Shown: positions 1-8,033, numbered from the stretch's first letter. The stretch is DNA of 64,000 nucleotides from CAWUEZ02 sp963921355 (GCA_963921355.3 OZ001190.1:4526001-4590000); one strand, 5' to 3'. Translations and numbers: made by a program. Notes: generated by a model not told the origin, from the letters alone.

Positions 1-96
1 CAGGCGATCATCATCGTGTTCTCGTTCGTCTACGTGATCATCAATCTGGGCATTGATCTGACCTACAGCATGCTCGATCCGAGGATCCGCTATTGA
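1..96 (+). CDS. ABC transporter permease, C-terminal end (partial)
   Basis: Only the last 31 codons are present; the gene starts before the window. The visible residues form a hydrophobic helix followed by the short tail SMLDPRIRY, the usual ending of DppB/OppB-type inner-membrane permeases of dipeptide, oligopeptide or nickel importers. The stop codon overlaps the TTG start of a second permease, so the genes are translationally coupled. Role inferred: one half of the transmembrane channel. Substrate cannot be read from this fragment. Confidence 0.85.
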   Translation, partial: QAIIIVFSFVYVIINLGIDLTYSMLDPRIRY

Positions 97-1028
97 CCGA
101 CCGCACCGAAAATCTGGTCGATGGTGCGGCGGCGGCCGATGCCGCTGCCCGCAAGGCGACGGTCTGGGAAACCCTGGTGCGCAACCCGAGCGTGGTGTTC
201 GGGGGCATCGTGCTCGGCCTGATGGTGCTGATGGCGATCTGTGCCCCGTTCCTCGGCACCATGGATCCGACCGAGATCGATCCGGCCTGGCGCAACGAGA
301 AGCCGGGCACCGAACATCTGAAGGTCTTTCGGGATGGCACCGAGGCCGAGTGGACCTATCGGATGGGGACCGACACGCTTGGCCGTGACACGTACAGCCG
401 GGTGATCTACGGCACCCAGGTGTCGCTGGCGGTGGGTCTGATCGTCGCCATCCTGTCCCTGGCCATCGGCCTTGTGATCGGCCTGGTCTCCGGCTACATC
501 CGCTGGCTCGACGCCATCGTCATGCGGGTCATGGACGGGCTGATGGCGATCCCCGGGATCCTGCTGGCCATCGCGCTGGTTTCGCTGGCCGATGCCGGGC
601 TGATGACGGTGATTCTGGCGATCACGATACCCGAAATCCCCAGGGTCGTTCGGCTGGTCCGCTCGATCGTGCTGTCGATCCGCGAAGAACCCTATGTCGA
701 GGCGGCGATCTCGGTCGGGACGCGCCTGCCGCTGATCCTGATCCGCCACGTGCTGCCGAACACCATCGCGCCGCTGATCGTTCAGGGCACCTACATCTGC
801 GCCTCAGCGATCCTGGTCGAGGCGATCCTCAGCTTCCTCGGGGTCGGCATCCCGCCGGAAACCCCGACCTGGGGCAACATCATGGCCGAGGGTCGGGTGC
901 TGTTCCGAGTGTTCCCGCACAACATCCTGTTCCCGGGCATTTTCCTCGCCATCACCGTCCTGGCGGTGAACATGCTCGGTGACGGGCTGCGGGACACCCT
1001 CGATCCGCGCATGCGCAAGCGGTTCTAG
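93..1028 (+). CDS. ABC transporter permease, DppC/OppC type
   Basis: 311-residue integral membrane protein with a hydrophilic N-terminus, a first transmembrane helix near residues 33-55, and further helices after residue 115. The EAA loop that contacts the ATPase is seen around EPYVEAAISVG (about residues 203-213), and the protein ends DTLDPRMRKRF as in DppC proteins. The start is TTG, overlapping the preceding permease stop by four bases; no better ATG lies nearby. It is followed two bases later by the ATPase gene, so permease-permease-ATPase form one operon. Predicted to import peptides or a similar small solute; the binding protein is outside the window. Confidence 0.9.
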   Translation: MTDRTENLVDGAAAADAAARKATVWETLVRNPSVVFGGIVLGLMVLMAICAPFLGTMDPTEIDPAWRNEKPGTEHLKVFRDGTEAEWTYRMGTDTLGRDTYSRVIYGTQVSLAVGLIVAILSLAIGLVIGLVSGYIRWLDAIVMRVMDGLMAIPGILLAIALVSLADAGLMTVILAITIPEIPRVVRLVRSIVLSIREEPYVEAAISVGTRLPLILIRHVLPNTIAPLIVQGTYICASAILVEAILSFLGVGIPPETPTWGNIMAEGRVLFRVFPHNILFPGIFLAITVLAVNMLGDGLRDTLDPRMRKRF

Positions 1029-1030
1029 CG

Positions 1031-2671
1031 ATGACTGATACCGCATCCGGTACGTCGATCCTGGAGATCGACAACCTGACGGTCGACCTGCCCGAGGGCA
1101 CCGACCGCCGGCATGCCGTCGACGGGGTCAGCATCTCCGTCGGCCCCCGCGAGATTGTCTGTCTGGTGGGCGAGTCCGGGTCCGGCAAGTCGGTGACGGC
1201 GTTCAGCGTCATGGGCCTGCTGCCCAAGGGCCAGCTGACGCCGAGCGGCGGTGCCATCCGGCTGATGGGCGAGGACATGCTGACCGCCAGCGAAGAGCGC
1301 CTGCGCGACCTGCGCGGGGCCCGCATGTCGATGATCTTCCAGGAACCGATGACCGCCCTGAACCCGGTCATGACCTGCGGCGACCAGATCGAGGAGGTCC
1401 TGAAGACCCACACCGATCTCGACCCGCAGACCCGCCAGAAGAAGATCCTCGATATCCTCGAAGACGTGCAGTTGCCGGACCCGCCGCGCATGGCGGCCTC
1501 CTATCCGCACCAGCTGTCGGGCGGCCAGCGCCAGCGCATCATGATTGCCATGGCCCTGGTACTGGAGCCCGTGCTGCTGATCGCCGACGAGCCGACCACC
1601 GCCCTCGACGTCACCACCCAGGAACAGATCCTCAAGCTGATCAAGGACATCCAGCGCAACCACGAGACCGCCGTCCTGTTCATCACCCACGATTTCGGCG
1701 TGGTGGCGGAGATCGCCGACCGCGTCGCTGTCATGCAATGGGGCAAGGTGGTGGAACAGGGCCCCTCCGCCGACGTGCTGCGCCGACCGCGCGAACCCTA
1801 TACGCGGATGCTGATCGGCGCGGTGCCGAGCTTCACGCCGCATGGCCGACCGCGGCGCGCCGAAGCCGCCGTGGTGCTGGCCACCGACAAACTCTCGAAA
1901 ACCTATGGCGGCGGCGGGTTCTTCCAGAAGGCGCGGCCGGTGCGGGCCGCCAACGATGTCACGGTCGAGATCCGCCGGGGCGAAACCCTGGGCATCGTCG
2001 GCGAGTCCGGGTCCGGCAAGTCCACGGTGGCGCGCTGCATCGCCCGGCTGATCGACCCGAGCGGCGGCCACATCTATCTCGACGACGACGACATCGCCAC
2101 CGCGTCTCCCGGCCGCCTGCGCAAGCTGCGGCGCCGGGTGCAGATCGTCTTCCAGGACCCGTATCGCTCGCTAAACCCCCGTCGAACCGTCGGTGCTTCG
2201 ATCATCGAGGGGCCGACCAATTACGGGATGAACCACCGCGATGCCTATGAGCGCGCCCGGTCCCTGATGACCCTGGTGCGCCTCGATCCGAACGCGCTGG
2301 ACCGCTACCCGCACCAGTTCTCCGGCGGCCAGCGCCAACGGATCTGCATCGCCCGGGCCCTGGCGATGGAACCGGACCTGCTGATCGCCGACGAGGCGGT
2401 CTCGGCCCTGGACGTGTCGGTTCAGGCCCAGGTCCTCGAACTGCTCGACGACATCCGCCGGCGGCTCGACCTCGCCATGCTGTTCATCACCCACGATCTG
2501 CGGGTCGCCGCTCAGGTCTGCGATACCGTGGCGGTGATGCATCGCGGTGAGGTCGTCGAGTACGGCGAGGCCGGGACCGTGTTCGGCGCGCCCCAGCACG
2601 ATTACACCCGGTCCCTGTTCGCCGCCGCCCCCGGCCGCGGGTTCGACTTCGGGGGAGCGGCCGCCGAATAG
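1031..2671 (+). CDS. Fused double ATPase of a peptide-type ABC importer (DppD-DppF/GsiA-like)
   Basis: 546 residues holding two complete nucleotide-binding domains. Domain 1 has Walker A GESGSGKS at 48-55, Q-loop at 104, signature LSGGQRQR at 162-169 and Walker B VLLIADEP ending near 188. Domain 2 has Walker A GESGSGKS at 324-331, signature FSGGQRQR near residue 430 and Walker B LLIADEAVSALD, with Ala in place of the common Pro after the catalytic Glu. Each domain ends with the oligopeptide-importer C-terminal region. It energises the two permeases just upstream at the inner membrane. Fused DppDF-type ATPases are common in alphaproteobacteria. Substrate is unassigned. Confidence 0.93.
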   Translation: MTDTASGTSILEIDNLTVDLPEGTDRRHAVDGVSISVGPREIVCLVGESGSGKSVTAFSVMGLLPKGQLTPSGGAIRLMGEDMLTASEERLRDLRGARMSMIFQEPMTALNPVMTCGDQIEEVLKTHTDLDPQTRQKKILDILEDVQLPDPPRMAASYPHQLSGGQRQRIMIAMALVLEPVLLIADEPTTALDVTTQEQILKLIKDIQRNHETAVLFITHDFGVVAEIADRVAVMQWGKVVEQGPSADVLRRPREPYTRMLIGAVPSFTPHGRPRRAEAAVVLATDKLSKTYGGGGFFQKARPVRAANDVTVEIRRGETLGIVGESGSGKSTVARCIARLIDPSGGHIYLDDDDIATASPGRLRKLRRRVQIVFQDPYRSLNPRRTVGASIIEGPTNYGMNHRDAYERARSLMTLVRLDPNALDRYPHQFSGGQRQRICIARALAMEPDLLIADEAVSALDVSVQAQVLELLDDIRRRLDLAMLFITHDLRVAAQVCDTVAVMHRGEVVEYGEAGTVFGAPQHDYTRSLFAAAPGRGFDFGGAAAE

Positions 2672-2756
2672 ACGCCGCCGAATAAAGGATGGCACCTCGT
2701 ATCCGATCTGGTCGGCATCAGTGGAGGGCGCGCACCTGGGTCGGACGGCGGGGCGG

Positions 2757-2785
2757 TTGACGGGGTCGGACCCGACCCATAAAAT
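2757..2785 (+). promoter_or_regulatory. Sigma70-type promoter with a palindromic operator in its spacer
   Basis: TTGACG (2757-2762), a 17-base spacer and TAAAAT (2780-2785) lie upstream of the PAS_5/PYP-like genes. The spacer holds a perfect 7-bp inverted repeat, GGGTCGG-AC-CCGACCC (2764-2779), which would place a dimeric regulator between -35 and -10. This is inferred from sequence only. The two-base loop argues against a terminator hairpin for the ABC operon. Confidence 0.5.
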
Positions 2786-2842
2786 TTTTCGCGAAATATC
2801 AGGTATTTGACGGCGGCAGTCTGACCAGAAAGGCCAGCGATC

Positions 2843-3343
2843 GTGTTGCAGTCTCAGGTTCCGCCGATTCCGGAGCGGATACGTTCCGAGAAGGTGCGCT
2901 CATTCTATGACGCCTGAGATGGTTTCCGGGGAGATCGGGTTGCGCCGGCCCGCCAGGATTTCCTGCCCGAGGATTTCGCGGCCTGGCTCTCCAACATCTT
3001 TCTGGTGGACATCACCCCGGCGGATGCCCCGGGCGATGGCCCGCCGCAGTTCCATTTCCGGCTGGTTGGGACTGCGCTCGATACGCAGCTCGGCCGCAAT
3101 CTGACTGGCAAGCCGGTCGAACCGGTACCGCCCGAGCGCCGGATCGGCACGCTGTACGGCGCCTATCTGCACTGTTTCGAGGCGGCAAGGCCGAACTATC
3201 AGTTCTGGGAATTGGACATGGGAGACCGTGCCAAGGGCACGTTCGAGCGCCTGGTTCTGCCGCTGTGCACCGACGGCACGCAGGTCGATATGCTGATCGG
3301 CTGTGCCTACTATGAAAACCTCGCATCCCTGAAGGAGCTGTGA
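2843..3343 (+). pseudogene. PAS_5-family sensor protein interrupted by an in-frame TGA
   Basis: Read from GTG 2843 (preceded by an AAAGG-type ribosome site) the frame runs continuously to the TGA at 3341 except for TGA at 2915-2917. The residues after the stop continue a PAS_5 domain: FHFRLVGTAL, GRNLTGKPVE, and the C-terminal LVLPLCTDGTQVDMLIG. The internal stop falls in a stretch (FYDA-stop-DGFRG) where this family usually has Trp, so a single TGG to TGA change explains it. PAS_5 proteins are small cytoplasmic sensory domains of unknown ligand in alphaproteobacteria. A restart at GTG 3005 would lose the first strand of the domain. The next gene follows immediately. Confidence 0.7.
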
Positions 3344-3345
3344 CC

Positions 3346-3723
3346 ATGGACCCGGCTTTTGACTTCTCCGATCCGGCACTGGCCTACAAGCTGCTCGGCA
3401 TGTCGGAGGCCGGTCTCAACGCCCTTCCCTTTGGTGTGGTGCGGCTCTCCAAGGAGGACCTCGTGACCTTCTTCAGCGACGTCGAAAGAAACCAGTCCGG
3501 CTACCGCAACGATCCGGTCGGCCAGCACTGGCTCGAGACGGTAGCGCCCTGCATGAACACCAGCCCGTTCAAGGATGTCTTCGTGAAGTCCATCGAAGCG
3601 GGCAACCTGGACATGTCGGTCGAGGTCACGGGCGATTACCGGGACCCCGACCGGGTGATCCAGATCCGGCTGGTCTCGACCGCCGAGAAGGACGGTGCCT
3701 GGATGCTGCTGAACCGGCTGTAA
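3346..3723 (+). CDS. Photoactive yellow protein (PYP)-like PAS protein
   Basis: 125 residues, the same length as Halorhodospira PYP. ATG 3346 is chosen because GGAG at 3334-3337 sits eight bases away; GTG 3340 is too close. From memory of the PYP sequence, the family pattern is clear: LPFG at 27-30 (PYP LAFG), then VAPC with Cys at position 69, the residue that carries p-coumaric acid in PYP, then GNLD and a C-terminal AWMLLNRL matching the YWVFVKRV end. With one residue shift Glu47 matches PYP Glu46, but PYP Tyr42 is replaced by Phe43. Predicted role: cytoplasmic blue-light or redox PAS sensor. Chromophore synthesis genes (TAL, pCL) are not identified in the window, so light sensing is unproven. 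It directly follows a broken PAS_5 gene. Confidence 0.75.
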   Translation: MDPAFDFSDPALAYKLLGMSEAGLNALPFGVVRLSKEDLVTFFSDVERNQSGYRNDPVGQHWLETVAPCMNTSPFKDVFVKSIEAGNLDMSVEVTGDYRDPDRVIQIRLVSTAEKDGAWMLLNRL

Positions 3724-3991
3724 CGAACGGATCAGCGACAGGCGGCGACCAAAGCCGCCGATCAAGCGAGTCGTCCTCACTCCGGCGGTGGTCCGCCACC
3801 ATCGGCACGGCAAACAGCAATCAATGCAGTGACCGATTGCGGGCGCCGCTGGAAACGGATTTACGCGGATTCCTCCACGACACCAGGACCTTAGCTGGGT
3901 CTCGGCTGGGCGGCAGCGCCTCATGCGACGGCCGCCGCCGCCCCAACGGAGCGCCCGCGTGATCATACAATAATATGTATACGAATGACCT

Positions 3992-4037
3992 TTGACAGAG
4001 TTGCCGGAACTCGATTAAATCACCTTAAGGTTTAATC
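3992..4037 (+). promoter_or_regulatory. AT-rich promoter with inverted repeats
   Basis: The 345-base stretch 3724-4068 holds no gene. Its 3' part is far more AT-rich than the surroundings and contains TTGACA (3992-3997), a 17-base spacer and TTAAAT (4015-4020). Overlapping the -10 is an inverted repeat GATTAAA (4013-4019) / TTTAATC (4031-4037) enclosing the perfect palindrome CCTTAAGG (4023-4030). This looks like a regulated promoter for the secreted protein and RTX protease genes. Confidence 0.5.
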
Positions 4038-4068
4038 AATAACCGGATTACGTTTAACAGTATTTATA

Positions 4069-4551
4069 ATGAGCATTTTATTCACTTATTTCAGATCTGC
4101 CTCGATTGCTTTGTTCGCGGTGACTCTCGCCTCATCAGGCTATGCGAAAGATGTTCAAAACAGCGTTCAAACACAGAAAATGAACTGCGCTGATCAATAT
4201 CAAATTCTGGCGACTGTTTCGCCAGGAGACAGCCTCGCCGAGGTTGCGGACGCACTCGGACGCGAAGTGCGCCGCCGTGAACTTCCGAGCCCCGCCAAAG
4301 ACGGCGGCAGCCTGCTCGTCTTGGATTTCATGATCGAGAACGGGCACTACGAGAACGTTCTTCTCGGCGATGGGCGGATCGTTACGACGCCGGCGCTCAC
4401 GCTCGTCATGGATGGCGACACGATCGAGAGAATAATCGGCAACCCGAACAGACCGGACCAGCCGGAGCGCAGCCCTTTGCGGGGCGTGCCGCGTGACTCA
4501 AGTGTGGCCCGCGCAATGGTGCGGACACAGGGCGACCAGGGGAACCAATGA
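4069..4551 (+). CDS. Small secreted protein of unknown function
   Basis: 160 residues with an N-terminal Sec signal (hydrophobic residues 11-24, likely cleavage after GYA near residue 26). The mature part has one Cys in MNCADQYQ and no domain I recognise; it contains DSLAEVADALGREVRRREL and a proline/arginine-rich tail. Its stop overlaps the start of the RTX protease gene by the ATGA pattern, so the two are translationally coupled. A periplasmic partner or inhibitor of the protease is a guess from position only. No strong ribosome site is visible before ATG 4069, so the start is uncertain. Confidence 0.6.
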   Translation: MSILFTYFRSASIALFAVTLASSGYAKDVQNSVQTQKMNCADQYQILATVSPGDSLAEVADALGREVRRRELPSPAKDGGSLLVLDFMIENGHYENVLLGDGRIVTTPALTLVMDGDTIERIIGNPNRPDQPERSPLRGVPRDSSVARAMVRTQGDQGNQ

Positions 4552-5857
4552 CATACTACGTGAATTCGAGCACCTCTCCGCATTCCTCGGTCGTTTACGT
4601 TGAGGCGACATTCGCAACCGAAATGTTTATTCCGGAACGGGTGTTGTCGTCGGTCAGAACGACGTTTTGACCGCGTCCCACCTTATCTACGATGTCACCC
4701 AAGGTGGTGTGGCAACACAGATCACGGTGTCTCCCGCCCTCGACGGCAGCACTGCGCCCTACGGGACATACGCAGCGGACTCGGTCGACTATTACGAAGT
4801 CGACAACGACGGCGACGGGTATCTCACTCAGACGGAGAGCCAGTGGGATCTTGCTCTGCTCGGGTTCGACGAAGGGTTCGGCAACACAACAGGTTGGTTC
4901 GGCTTCGACACCACGTCTGGAGCCGGAGACTACTATGTGACCGGATACCCCGGCATTTATGCGGACGCGTCAGGCCCGCAGATGACCGAGGACTACGGCT
5001 ACGTCTACCCGGATTGGTTCACCTACACCTGGAACCACCTGACGATTGAGATCAACTCCGGCAACAGTGGCGGACCGATCTGGCACTATGTCGGCGGGTC
5101 GCCGTATCTCGTCGGGATCGTTTCGACAGATGGCTGGTCCGCCGACATTCTCGGCCTGTACAGCGACATCGTGTCCTGGATCGATGGCAACGACTACCTG
5201 CTCGCGACCGCCAACATCATGACGGGAACCGACAATGCCGAAGCGATGGCAGGCACGGCCGACAGCGAGATCATCAGTGCGGGCAACGGTTCCGATACGA
5301 TCGTCGGCGGCGGCGGCGAGGACATTCTCTACGGAAACAAGGAAACCGACGTTCTGAGCGGCGGTGTCGGCAATGACACCATCTATGGCGGACAGAACAA
5401 CGGCCCGGAAAGCACCGGTACCGGCAACGCGTCCGATGGATCGTTGAAGTAGCGCGAAGGGACCGAGTACATCTCCGGCGGCGCCGGTGACGATGTGCTC
5501 TACGGCAACTACGGCAACGACGAGCTGTTCGGCGGCGACGGCAACGACACCCTGTTCGGCGGACAGGACAGCGACACGCTGTCGGGCGGGGCCGGAAACG
5601 ACCATCTCTACGGCAACCGCGGCGATGACACGCTGGTCGGCGGGTCCGGCAGCGACACCTTCGTCATCCAGACCAACACCGTGAGCGCGGCCACCGTGAA
5701 CGACTTCACCGTCGGCGAGGACTTCCTTCAGGCCTCCGCATCCCGGATTTCCGTCACCGACAACGCGTCAGGCACGCTCATCGAGTTCGCGAACGGCTCG
5801 ACCGTGCAACTGATCGGAATCTCCAGCTCCCAGGTCACCGACAGCATCTTCGTCTAG
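4548..5857 (+). pseudogene. Trypsin-like serine protease with RTX repeats, broken by a frameshift and an in-frame TAG
   Basis: ATG 4548 opens MTYYVNSSTSPHSSVVYVEATF, then the frame is lost near 4610-4620; one missing base restores YSGTGVVVGQNDVLTASH. The S1-family triad is present: His in LTASH, Asp in QWDLALL, Ser in NSGNSGGPI. After residue-rich linkers come RTX nonapeptides (SGGVGNDTIYGG), then an amber stop TAG at 5450-5452 in the same frame, followed by six more RTX repeats (LYGNYGNDELFGG and so on) and a C-terminal secretion-type region ending DSIFV. RTX proteases leave the cell through type I secretion and fold with Ca2+. Two independent lesions make an intact product unlikely. Confidence 0.75.
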
Positions 5858-5888
5858 GGCGGGGACAGCGGAACTGCTTGTAAGGAGA

Positions 5889-6440
5889 GTGGTGCCCAGG
5901 GGCGGGGTGCTGCTTTTCAGCGAAATCAGCGCCTTACCCGAAAGTGGGTCACCGAAATCCGCCACCACAGATCAATGGGTTACAGACCAAAGTGACCCAC
6001 CGAAAGGCCGCTTTCCCGCACTGCCCGCGGCCATCGCGGAGCAGATCAAGCGCACGATCGACAGCATAGACGCTGACACTTGGCGAGCCAGCGACTACCG
6101 AGAGCGTGAGCACCCAACACGGGCTCTCTACGTGTTCGGTTGTGCCGAGTTCGTCAAGGTGGGCGTTTCCAAGCATCCGCATCGGCGGCTGGCTGACCTG
6201 GCTATCGGCTCCCCGTTTGAAGTCACGATGCTGATGTATCGAACCGTACCGGGCGCCTACGCCCCGATAGCGGAGCGGGCCTGTCATGGGGTTCTAGCGC
6301 CATACCTGCACCGAAACGAGTGGTTCCGGGTCGACGCCGGCCACGCGAAGGCCGTGGTCCAGGCGGCATTCGTGGCAGCGCACTGTGTCTACAGACGCCA
6401 CAAGCGCCGGATCGCGAACGGGGAGCTGGATGATGTCTGA
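5889..6440 (+). CDS. GIY-YIG/T5orf172-like nuclease-domain protein
   Basis: 183 residues. The C-terminal two thirds carry a T5orf172/MUG113-type GIY-YIG pattern: LYVFGCAEFVKVGVSKHPHRRLADLAIGSP followed by the predicted metal Glu in IAERACHGVL and a HRNEWFRV segment. Such domains cut DNA or occur as uncharacterised phage proteins. This is the first gene at the left end of the prophage. The GTG start at 5889 is the earliest possible and overlaps the short repeats at 5941-6005; translation may begin later. The stop overlaps the next gene's start. Confidence 0.55.
   Translation: MVPRGGVLLFSEISALPESGSPKSATTDQWVTDQSDPPKGRFPALPAAIAEQIKRTIDSIDADTWRASDYREREHPTRALYVFGCAEFVKVGVSKHPHRRLADLAIGSPFEVTMLMYRTVPGAYAPIAERACHGVLAPYLHRNEWFRVDAGHAKAVVQAAFVAAHCVYRRHKRRIANGELDDV
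5941..6005 (+). repeat. Pair of 17-base near-direct repeats at the left end of the prophage
   Basis: AAAGTGGGTCACCGAAA (5941-5957) and AAAGTGACCCACCGAAA (5989-6005) share 14 of 17 positions with the central GGTC/ACCC differing. They are 48 bases apart, close to the presumed attachment end, where integrase arm sites would be expected. They also fall inside the N-terminal part of the first predicted gene. Confidence 0.35.
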
Positions 6441-6948
6441 TCGCTGCTCCCTTGCCAGATCCGTGGACCCCGCCGACTGGTGCCGGTGGTCGCCTCATAG
6501 GCGTGCCGAGTGGGTGGGTGGATACGCTGCGCTGCTTGCGTGGCCAATTCTGCGGCTGATCGACCTCGCGTCCCTTCCTCGCCGACTTCGTCAGTCCGAA
6601 GAACAGTGCCGGCGCCTGGTTTACGAGGTGACCGAGCAGCGCGGCACGATCGACGCGCAGAACACCTTCATCGATCGGCTGAACGAAGAGCTGAGCGACA
6701 CGCTGCCGGTTTTCCCGTCGATCGGATGCGCAACCAAGCTCGGTCGTTGCGACATGGGGCGGCTCTACGTCCGTAGCCAGGTCGTCGGGTTGGAGATCGC
6801 CATCTATCCTGATGAGCGGATCGAGGGACAACGGCAGCGCTTGCTGATCGAGCAGGCCGCGGATCGGATCGGCCGCCAACTCACCGAGAGCGTCATCGCA
6901 GACCTGGAGCGCCAGTTCTGGGAGATGGAGGTGCGCCGTGCTTCCTGA
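6430..6948 (+). CDS. Phage protein of unknown function with a hydrophobic segment and coiled coil
   Basis: 172 residues from ATG 6430 (a second ATG follows at once), preceded by GGGAG; it overlaps the preceding stop. Residues about 28-45 (GGYAALLAWPILRLIDLA) could be a single membrane segment, followed by a predicted coiled coil (residues about 48-80, RRLRQSEEQCRRL onward). The rest is soluble. No family recognised. Small early proteins of this layout are common at lysogeny ends of phages of alphaproteobacteria. Confidence 0.55.
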   Translation: MMSDRCSLARSVDPADWCRWSPHRRAEWVGGYAALLAWPILRLIDLASLPRRLRQSEEQCRRLVYEVTEQRGTIDAQNTFIDRLNEELSDTLPVFPSIGCATKLGRCDMGRLYVRSQVVGLEIAIYPDERIEGQRQRLLIEQAADRIGRQLTESVIADLERQFWEMEVRRAS

Positions 6949-7068
6949 CCCCCTGATTTGTAATCCGGCGCCAATCCCGACAGTCCAGACACTTACCCGG
7001 AAACCAAACGTTTCAACCTGCCCTCTCAGGGCTGGGGTTGGGGCCGTTTTGTCAACTGGAGAGGTGCT

Positions 7069-7347
7069 GTGACCGACCGTATCGAACAGATCCGGCGAGC
7101 CCATAAAAGCGCGCGACCGAAGCCTGCCAACCCGGCTTGGTGTCATACGCACCGAGACTGCGGGATTCTCTTGGAAGAGATCGACCGGCTGCGGGCGTTT
7201 GCAAATGAGATCCTTAAGCAGATCAACGAACCAGACGAGATCTGCACTGACGGGGTCGTCGACGCTTTCGACAAGCACCTGCCCGAGATGACGGACCCCG
7301 ATTGGGCGTCGGGTCGGTTGTTGACGGTGGGAAAGGACCAGTCATGA
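7069..7347 (+). CDS. Small phage protein of unknown function
   Basis: 92 residues from GTG 7069, preceded by GGAGAGG at a good distance. It is hydrophilic with one C-x-H pattern (WCHTHRDC). The C-terminus SGRLLTVGKDQS belongs to the series of similar C-terminal tails that end several neighbouring genes. The stop overlaps the next ATG (ATGA). No domain recognised. The 120 bases before it hold nothing I can name. Confidence 0.55.
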   Translation: MTDRIEQIRRAHKSARPKPANPAWCHTHRDCGILLEEIDRLRAFANEILKQINEPDEICTDGVVDAFDKHLPEMTDPDWASGRLLTVGKDQS

Positions 7348-7730
7348 AGGACTACACACAGCCGCTACCGATCAGCGAGGCACCCCGCGACGGGACGCTG
7401 GTGCGGTTGCTGGTCGACTATGACGACGGCGGCGACCATCCGCTTGAAGACAGCCCCGAGCCTCAGTGGACCGTGGGGTTCAACAACCTCACCGACACCG
7501 GCTTTGACGAATGGCAGTTCGTCGGCTGGAGTTGGCAACAAGACATCTTTTGCACCGGGCGCGGAACGCCGATTGCATTCGCATATCTGCCGCCGATGCA
7601 GTCCGTCGCCCCAGCACCTCGGCGCCTCAGCATGGCGGCAGGATGTTCGCGAAACAGTCGAGTGCCAAGCGACAGCGCATGGCAACCCGACGATGGTCGG
7701 ATGGCGGAGGGTGACGATGGAAATGGTTGA
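7344..7730 (+). CDS. Phage protein with an SEAPRDGT N-terminal motif
   Basis: 128 residues from ATG 7344. The N-terminus (PLPISEAPRDGTLVRLLVDY) matches a widespread family of small phage proteins that begin with a PIETAPRDGT-like motif and continue with aromatic residues (QFVGWSWQQD, PIAFAYLPP). Function unknown. The last third is Arg/Ser/Ala-rich and may be junction sequence, because it runs through the repeated GGTCGGATGGCGGAGG cassette (7695-7710) and into the next gene, overlapping it by 14 bases. Confidence 0.6.
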   Translation: MKDYTQPLPISEAPRDGTLVRLLVDYDDGGDHPLEDSPEPQWTVGFNNLTDTGFDEWQFVGWSWQQDIFCTGRGTPIAFAYLPPMQSVAPAPRRLSMAAGCSRNSRVPSDSAWQPDDGRMAEGDDGNG

Positions 7731-8031
7731 GCGGGTCGCGCGGGCCATAGCTTCGGTTTCACCCCTTCACGAAAACAATTGGTCGCGGATGAGTCCCGTT
7801 GCAAAGGAGCTTGTCACGATCCAAGCCCGCGCCGCCATCGAGGCCATGCGAGAGCCGACCGAGTTCATGATTCAGGCTGGTGGCATCTCTCGGGTCTACC
7901 CGTCCGTCTACATGGGCGGGGCGCCGGAAGCGGCGAAGCGTGATGCCCTGCGGATCTACGACGCGATGATCCGCAACGCGCTCGCCGAACCCGAAGTCGG
8001 TCGGATGGCGAACAACACAGAGGAGAAATGA
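7717..8031 (+). CDS. Small phage protein of unknown function
   Basis: 104 residues from ATG 7717, six bases after GGAGG (7706-7710); GTG 7711 touches that site and is unlikely. The N-terminus MEMVERVARAIASVS resembles the opening of many uncharacterised phage proteins. The protein ends VGRMANNTEEK, one of the recurrent tails in this gene run. No catalytic motif seen. Confidence 0.6.
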   Translation: MEMVERVARAIASVSPLHENNWSRMSPVAKELVTIQARAAIEAMREPTEFMIQAGGISRVYPSVYMGGAPEAAKRDALRIYDAMIRNALAEPEVGRMANNTEEK

Positions 8032-8033
8032 AC

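Noticed and set aside
2764..2779. GGGTCGG-AC-CCGACCC as terminator of the ABC operon.
   Set aside because: A two-base loop cannot form a normal hairpin and it sits between good -35 and -10 elements.
5868..5905. CTTGTAAGGAGAGTGGTG resembles the anticodon-variable region of the tRNA-Thr core and could be a left att site.
   Set aside because: Three gaps are needed within 20 bases, and neither a T-arm nor an acceptor strand follows. Too weak to call attL.
6950..6975. CTGATTTGTAATC looks like a tRNA-Thr(UGU) anticodon arm.
   Set aside because: No D-arm, T-arm or matching acceptor around it.
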